Source: Bacteroidales bacterium (lineage in GTDB: Bacteria > Bacteroidota > Bacteroidia > Bacteroidales > UBA12077). Taken from it: a DNA stretch of 18,074 bases. The DNA lies in the NCBI GenBank assembly GCA_003446015.1, contig DMBU01000118.1, positions 1 through 18,074 on the forward strand. Direction: 5' to 3'. Every line of letters begins with the position of its first letter. The stretch's first letter is position 1. Under the pieces are notes generated by a model that was given only the letters and a program-made list of their open reading frames with translations, did no database searches and was not told the DNA's origin. The translations under genes and the position numbers were made by a program. Below, piece by piece: positions 14,211 through 18,074 of the stretch.

Positions 14211-15988
14211 TATGCATTTTTGTTTTCAGCGGGTAAAGAAAAATAAAAATTGGATCCCACTCCCACTTCTGATTCCAGCCAGATTGAACCACCAAGCAAA
14301 GTTACAAAAGATTTTGAAATAGATAAGCCTACACCTAATCCATCATAATATCTCTTCGAAGATGTATCAGCTTGTGTAAAGTAATTAAATATTGATTGCT
14401 TGAACTCAGGTTTAATTCCTATTCCTGTATCTTTTACAAAAAACTGGTAAGTACTTTTCTCTAATTTACATCCCAGCTCAATAGTTCCTTGATCGGTAAA
14501 TTTTAATGCATTGTTTAACAAATAAGTAAATACTTGCAATACTTTTTCTTTATCTGAATTTATTACCTGATCAAGCAATTCATCTGGCACGGTTTTAAGC
14601 AGTTTGATATTCTTTTTCTCAGCTTCAGCAATATAACTTTCGTAAGTTATGCATAGCACTTCATTAATTTTGAATTCCCCAATTTTTAATTTTGCTTGCT
14701 GCGACTGAATTTTCGATAGCTCAATTACGTTTGTTATGGTTGATAATAACTGTTTACTGGAATCAGTCATCATTTTTTTATACAATTGCACTTCATCATT
14801 GGAAGGGACTGAACTGGCAAGTAATTCGGCAAAACCAATAATCCCATTTAAAGGAGTTCGGATTTCGTGTGATATATTATTTAAAAAAGCTGTTTTTAAC
14901 CGATTACTCTCTTCTGCATGATCCTTAGCTGCTAAAAGATCTTTCTCATATTTTTTTCGTTCTGAGATATTTTTTAATAAATAAGTGAGAAGAGATAAGC
15001 CTACAAATAAAGTAATTATTGCAATTACCAGCAATTGCTTGGAACGGAATGTGGCTTTATCTAAAGGTATTTCAATCATCATACTCCATGGCTTATTCTT
15101 TTTACCAATTTCAATTGGATAAAACATTCTAAAAACCTTCTCTCCGGTAAACTCGGATTTTATTTCAAATGTAGTTTCTTTTCCATTTAAAAGAGCTAGA
15201 TAACTTAAATTATCAGACTTGTTTATAATATTAAAAATATTCTTTGTTACTAAAGAAGAATCAATATGTGTAATGATAGTTCCTTTACTTGAAATTAATG
15301 ATAAGTACCCATATTGGTAAGGCCTAACCCGATCAAGTTCTGCTTGTAAGTCTCCAAGATTAATATCAATACCGATAGCCCCTAAGAATGTACCTTTAGA
15401 AATAATAGGAATACTTACAGTTGTGCCAAAAAATAGTTGGTTATATCCACTATAAATAAATTTGTACGGCTCAGTAAGAAATGCTGTTCTTGTTTGCTCT
15501 GGATAAATATAATAATCTCCCTCGTAATCTCTTGGAGTCATTATTTCGTAATAAATAGAATCTCCTGATCTGAAAAAACCCAATCCAATCGATCCAAGTT
15601 CATTGTATAAAGGATCTGTTTTAAACAAAGAATCTTTGCCATCAAATGCATCAGGTTCCCAAAGAGTCCAAACTCCCAAATAATTAATGTTTTCTTTAAT
15701 AGCAGATTTTAACATGTTCAAAAGCTCTTCTCGTGAACCTTCTAATTTTTGAATTAATTGCACCTGTCTCTCTAACGACTTTGCATATAGTATAGCTGAA
15801 TTTAAATAAACCTGAGTTTCAAATGCAGCTTTTCGGGAAATTTCTGCAGCCAGAACCTTTGAATCGTTGTATACATTCTTCCGATGATTGATGCCTAGAA
15901 ATAAAAATAAAAACGAGAATAATAAAGCTGTAATAACTGTAATTAGAACAGCTATTGTTAAACTTCTGTTATTCTTTTTAAATGGCAT
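14210..15988 (-). CDS. Cache-domain sensor histidine kinase (orphan)
   Basis: A 592-residue membrane sensor kinase. A first membrane helix spans about 12-33. An extracytoplasmic dCache-like region follows (about 40-312) with YLGVWTLWEPDAFDGKDSL, TAFLTEPY and GAIGIDINL, features of ligand-binding Cache_1 domains. A second helix lies at about 317-338. HisKA follows with the phospho-accepting H374 in SHEIRTPLNGIIGF. The ATPase domain has N492-N493 (LLNNALKFT), the G1 box DTGIGI (520-525) and the G2 box GLGVGLS (550-556). It ends without a receiver domain. No response regulator is adjacent, so its partner is unknown. The likely ligands of Cache domains are small organic molecules, but the ligand here cannot be predicted. 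A promoter box lies at 16041-16034 and a terminator directly follows the stop. Confidence 0.92.
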   Translation of the reverse strand: MPFKKNNRSLTIAVLITVITALLFSFLFLFLGINHRKNVYNDSKVLAAEISRKAAFETQVYLNSAILYAKSLERQVQLIQKLEGSREELLNMLKSAIKENINYLGVWTLWEPDAFDGKDSLFKTDPLYNELGSIGLGFFRSGDSIYYEIMTPRDYEGDYYIYPEQTRTAFLTEPYKFIYSGYNQLFFGTTVSIPIISKGTFLGAIGIDINLGDLQAELDRVRPYQYGYLSLISSKGTIITHIDSSLVTKNIFNIINKSDNLSYLALLNGKETTFEIKSEFTGEKVFRMFYPIEIGKKNKPWSMMIEIPLDKATFRSKQLLVIAIITLFVGLSLLTYLLKNISERKKYEKDLLAAKDHAEESNRLKTAFLNNISHEIRTPLNGIIGFAELLASSVPSNDEVQLYKKMMTDSSKQLLSTITNVIELSKIQSQQAKLKIGEFKINEVLCITYESYIAEAEKKNIKLLKTVPDELLDQVINSDKEKVLQVFTYLLNNALKFTDQGTIELGCKLEKSTYQFFVKDTGIGIKPEFKQSIFNYFTQADTSSKRYYDGLGVGLSISKSFVTLLGGSIWLESEVGVGSNFYFSLPAENKNA

Positions 15989-16033
15989 CTAAATTATTAA
16001 TTTTATAATTCACCTGAATATATAGTTGTATTT

Positions 16034-16041
16034 CAAAATTA
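16034..16041 (-). promoter_or_regulatory. Bacteroidota -7 box for the histidine kinase
   Basis: The minus strand reads TAATTTTG, an exact TAnnTTTG match, 45 bases before the kinase ATG at 15988. No clear -33 element is seen at standard spacing. Confidence 0.4.
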
Positions 16042-16168
16042 GTTTATTTTACTCATATTTAAAATTAGTGCGCGATTTATCATTCATAATTAGAAATAGA
16101 ATTCTAAATTGTAGATTATTCGTTATGAAATACATTTTGTAAATTGCAAAACTAAACTGTAATCTATC

Positions 16169-16633
16169 ATGATAAAACTAATAGGATTATTTTTTATTGT
16201 TTCAACAATTAGTTGTACTTCAAGTACTAAAATGGAAAAAGAAAAAGAAAAATTATTACAAACCGACATTGATTTTTCAAACCGATCTGTTGAAGTTGGA
16301 AATCATCAGGCTTTTTTGGAGTTTGCTTCACCTGATGTGGTTTTGTTAAAACCTAACTCCTACCCAGTTGTTGGCAAACCAGCTATGAAACAATTGTATG
16401 CCGAAATATCTGATTCAAGTTATCGTTTAACCTGGAAGCCTAGCTTTGGAAGAGTTTCTGAATCGGGTGATTTAGGATATACTTTTGGAATATATTTATT
16501 GGAAATAACTCTGGGTGAACAAAAAGGACAAATGGAACAAGGAACTTATTGTAGCATTTGGGAAAAGAACGCTAAGGGGGAGTGGCGATTTGTGTTGGAT
16601 ACAGGAAATCCGGGACTCTCCATTGAACAATAA
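16169..16633 (+). CDS. Lipoprotein with NTF2/SnoaL-like (DUF4440-type) domain
   Basis: A 154-residue protein with a lipoprotein signal peptide MIKLIGLFFIVSTISC; the lipobox STISC puts the lipidated cysteine at residue 16. The rest fits the small cone-shaped NTF2-like fold: an opening helix (KLLQTDIDFSNRSVEVGNHQAF), FASPDVVLLKPN, GKPAMKQLY, then the beta strands GDLGYTFGIYLLE and WEKNAKGEWRFVLDTGNP. The family includes binding proteins and enzymes of many kinds, so the role is unknown. TAAATTGC at 16140-16147 is a near match to the -7 box. The stop codon lies inside an imperfect palindrome (16627-16694). Confidence 0.75.
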   Translation: MIKLIGLFFIVSTISCTSSTKMEKEKEKLLQTDIDFSNRSVEVGNHQAFLEFASPDVVLLKPNSYPVVGKPAMKQLYAEISDSSYRLTWKPSFGRVSESGDLGYTFGIYLLEITLGEQKGQMEQGTYCSIWEKNAKGEWRFVLDTGNPGLSIEQ

Positions 16634-16694
16634 ACAATGAACAATTATCAATTACGACAATCCGTTACATTGATAATTGATTATTGACAATTGT
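16627..16694. repeat. AT-rich imperfect palindrome between lipoprotein gene and hldA
   Basis: Two 26-base arms (16627-16652 and 16669-16694) match as inverted complements at 21 of 26 positions around a 16-base spacer. The inner 11 bases (CAATTATCAAT / ATTGATAATTG) are perfect. The arms are built from repeated CAATnA-type units. The left arm includes the lipoprotein stop codon, and the right arm ends 15 bases before the hldA -7 box, covering its -33 region. Confidence 0.6.
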
Positions 16695-16709
16695 AAAATT
16701 GAAAAAACT

Positions 16710-16717
16710 TATCTTTG
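16710..16717 (+). promoter_or_regulatory. Bacteroidota -7 box for hldA
   Basis: TATCTTTG followed by C matches TAnnTTTG exactly. TTG triplets lie 16 and 23 bases upstream. A start site near 16724 rules out the in-frame ATG at 16677 and supports the GTG at 16743. Confidence 0.6.
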
Positions 16718-16742
16718 CATTTTAATATCAAAATTTGCCGTT

Positions 16743-17738
16743 GTGAAAAAACCAGATATAAAAGCAATTTTCGATTCATTTAACCAATTCAACATTTTAA
16801 TTATTGGCGATGTAATGATCGACTCATACATGTGGGGAAAAGTAAATCGCATTTCTCCAGAGGCTCCAGTGCCAATTCTTATGAGCACAACACAAGAAAG
16901 TAGATTGGGCGGTGCTGCTAATGTAGCTTTAAATGTGCAGGCTTTAGGTGCAAATCCAATTCTTTGCTCGGTTATTGGAACCGATTCTAAATCAAAAACT
17001 TTTCATAATCTTTTGAAAAAAAGAAGATTGAGCAATGAAGGCATTCTTGAAGATGAAAACCGAAAAACAACTGTAAAAACAAGAATCATTGCTGATAATC
17101 AGCACTTATTAAGAGTCGACGAAGAAGTTGATTACGAGCTTGATGCTGAAACTGAAAAAAAATTTATAAATCAAATCTTAACCATTCTTGCCGACAAACA
17201 AATTGATGCCATAATTTTTGAAGACTACGACAAAGGTTGTATAACTCCATCCGTAATAAAAAGCATTGTTGAATATGCTAATAAAAATAATATCCCAACA
17301 CTTGTTGATCCAAAGAAACGTAACTTTATGGAATACAAGAATGTTACGCTTTTCAAGCCCAACTTTAAAGAATTGGTTGAAGGTTCTAAAATAGATATCA
17401 AAAAAGGCGATTTCGAAGGAATTTTTAAAGCATCGCAAAAGTTACATTCCGAATTATCTGCTAAATACCTGTTAATCACTTTGTCCGAATTAGGTGTTTA
17501 TATAAGTTATAACGGATCATATAAAACTTTACCAGCCGAAATTCGCGATATAGCAGATGTATCAGGTGCTGGCGACACTTTAATTGGAACTGCAAGTTTA
17601 TGTCTTGCTGCAGGTTTAGAACCTGAGTTTATTGCAGGAATATCAAACCTGGCCGGGGGCCTGGTTTGTGAAAAAGTTGGTGTTGTACCTATTAATAAAG
17701 ACCAATTATTACAAGAAGCAATTGAAAAATATTCTTAA
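16743..17738 (+). CDS. hldA: D-glycero-beta-D-manno-heptose-7-phosphate kinase (HldA/RfaE1)
   Basis: A PfkB-family sugar kinase of 331 residues that makes heptose 1,7-bisphosphate in ADP-heptose synthesis for the LPS core. The RfaE N-domain signature is clear: GDVMIDSYMWGKVNRISPEAP at 22-42 and LGGAANVALNVQALGA at 55-70. The PfkB signature DVSGAGDTLIGTA sits near 272-284 with catalytic D278. The start is placed at GTG 16743 because the -7 box at 16710-16717 lies downstream of the ATG at 16677; the extra 22 residues of that longer frame do not fit the family. There is no fused nucleotidyltransferase domain, so HldC should be encoded separately. Confidence 0.92.
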   Translation: MKKPDIKAIFDSFNQFNILIIGDVMIDSYMWGKVNRISPEAPVPILMSTTQESRLGGAANVALNVQALGANPILCSVIGTDSKSKTFHNLLKKRRLSNEGILEDENRKTTVKTRIIADNQHLLRVDEEVDYELDAETEKKFINQILTILADKQIDAIIFEDYDKGCITPSVIKSIVEYANKNNIPTLVDPKKRNFMEYKNVTLFKPNFKELVEGSKIDIKKGDFEGIFKASQKLHSELSAKYLLITLSELGVYISYNGSYKTLPAEIRDIADVSGAGDTLIGTASLCLAAGLEPEFIAGISNLAGGLVCEKVGVVPINKDQLLQEAIEKYS

Positions 17739-18035
17739 TCAACGAATAAATTTCAATTAAAATCTAATACAAAATCCAATTGGTAAATTAACATGCGAAT
17801 TTAATCTTAACAATTGGAATTCAGAATTTATTAAAATATTTCATTTCACTTTAAGGGTCAAATATTTGATTCAAACAACAAATTGATTTGTTAATAAAAT
17901 GTTTATAACTCTGAAAAATTTGTTTACAATTCTTATCTTAGTGAAATAGAAAAACGTGATAAAATTGTATTTTTGAATTCCTAATTTTGGCTAAGAACTC
18001 GAAAATAACAGGTTAATTCCTAAAAAAATATCTCT
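17739..18035. other. Noncoding region upstream of parA with palindromes
   Basis: This stretch of 297 bases has no gene. It holds a perfect 12-base palindrome TCAAATATTTGA (17858-17869) and a hairpin with stem AACAAA/TTTGTT and loop TTGA (17877-17892). CAATTGG occurs twice (near 17777 and 17811), the first within the palindrome CCAATTGG. No sequence resembling the parS consensus TGTTTCACGTGAAACA was seen. Confidence 0.5.
17968..17989 (+). promoter_or_regulatory. Two tandem Bacteroidota -7 boxes before parA
   Basis: TATTTTTG (17968-17975) and TAATTTTG (17982-17989) both match TAnnTTTG exactly and are 14 bases apart. The second lies 46 bases before the parA ATG. Neither has a clear -33 element at usual spacing, and in such AT-rich sequence one of them may be a chance match. 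Confidence 0.4.
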
Positions 18036-18074
18036 ATGGCAAAAGTAATTGCAATTGCAAATCAAAAAGGCGGT
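18036..18074 (+). CDS. parA: ParA/Soj chromosome partitioning ATPase (partial, first 13 residues)
   Basis: The first 13 codons read MAKVIAIANQKGG, the first beta strand and the start of the deviant Walker A motif (KGGxGKT) of ParA/MinD ATPases. The wording IAIANQKGG is typical of Soj/ParA, which acts with ParB in chromosome segregation. The gene runs off the right edge, so nothing after the KGG can be checked. Confidence 0.85.
   Translation, partial: MAKVIAIANQKGG

Noticed and set aside
14134..14295. A 54-codon upstream extension of the small hydrophobic ORF, reaching into the kinase 3' end
   Set aside because: This part is an out-of-frame reading of the kinase ATP-binding domain and crosses a strong terminator, so only the last 23 codons were kept as a candidate.
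16677..16742. In-frame ATG extension of hldA by 22 residues
   Set aside because: The exact -7 box at 16710-16717 lies inside it, and PfkB/RfaE1 proteins begin close to the GTG start at 16743.
17178..17479. Two minus-strand frames of 84-86 codons
   Set aside because: Both are antisense to the conserved hldA coding region.
17739..18035. parS site or replication origin upstream of parA
   Set aside because: No match to the parS 16-mer or to DnaA-box clusters was found by eye.

Overview
The window is about one third GC by eye and reads as a chromosomal segment of a Bacteroidota bacterium, most likely class Bacteroidia. The evidence is a short housekeeping-type sigma-70 factor, a type IX secretion gene (porQ) directly before cmk and ispH, and repeated upstream boxes of the Bacteroidota promoter form TAnnTTTG. 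No tRNA, rRNA, CRISPR array, transposase or phage gene was seen. Most genes are housekeeping or envelope genes with accessory pieces between them.

Layout. Positions 1-330 (minus) hold the N-terminal part of an RpoD-type sigma factor. Positions 577-2885 (minus) are a two-gene operon: an M20 amidohydrolase followed two bases later by an alanine-racemase-family protein with several changed active-site positions. Divergent from it (3132-4564, plus) are an EamA/DMT exporter and a translationally coupled YkgJ-type cysteine-cluster protein. That pair converges on a YegS/DgkB-type lipid kinase (4561-5436, minus), with the two stop codons overlapping. Next come an LpxH-like metallophosphoesterase and a MurG/GT28-like glycosyltransferase (5655-7625, plus), which together with the kinase suggest a lipid or glycolipid locus.

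The central part is porQ (7737-8780), cmk (8890-9588) and ispH (9600-10478), then an accessory insertion: a GxxExxY-family gene (10515-10895) followed without a gap by a roughly 98-base imperfect palindrome (10893-10990). The palindrome contains four related 12-mers in two inverted pairs. priA follows (11024-13501), then a membrane-anchored FMN-binding protein (13599-14006) and a bidirectional terminator. A possible 23-residue hydrophobic ORF and an orphan Cache-domain histidine kinase (14210-15988) lie on the minus strand. The right end holds an NTF2-like lipoprotein (16169-16633), a second palindrome overlapping its stop codon, hldA/rfaE1 (16743-17738) and the first 13 codons of a ParA ATPase.

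How the genes work together. Several products serve the envelope: HldA makes an ADP-heptose precursor, PorQ is a T9SS outer-membrane component, and the lipid kinase, phosphoesterase and glycosyltransferase act on lipids. IspH (isoprenoids), Cmk (CMP/dCMP phosphorylation), PriA (replication restart) and RpoD are core functions. The least explained parts are the GxxExxY gene with its palindromic array, the divergent racemase/amidohydrolase pair facing a DMT exporter, and the doubled promoter with a small leader ORF ahead of cmk.
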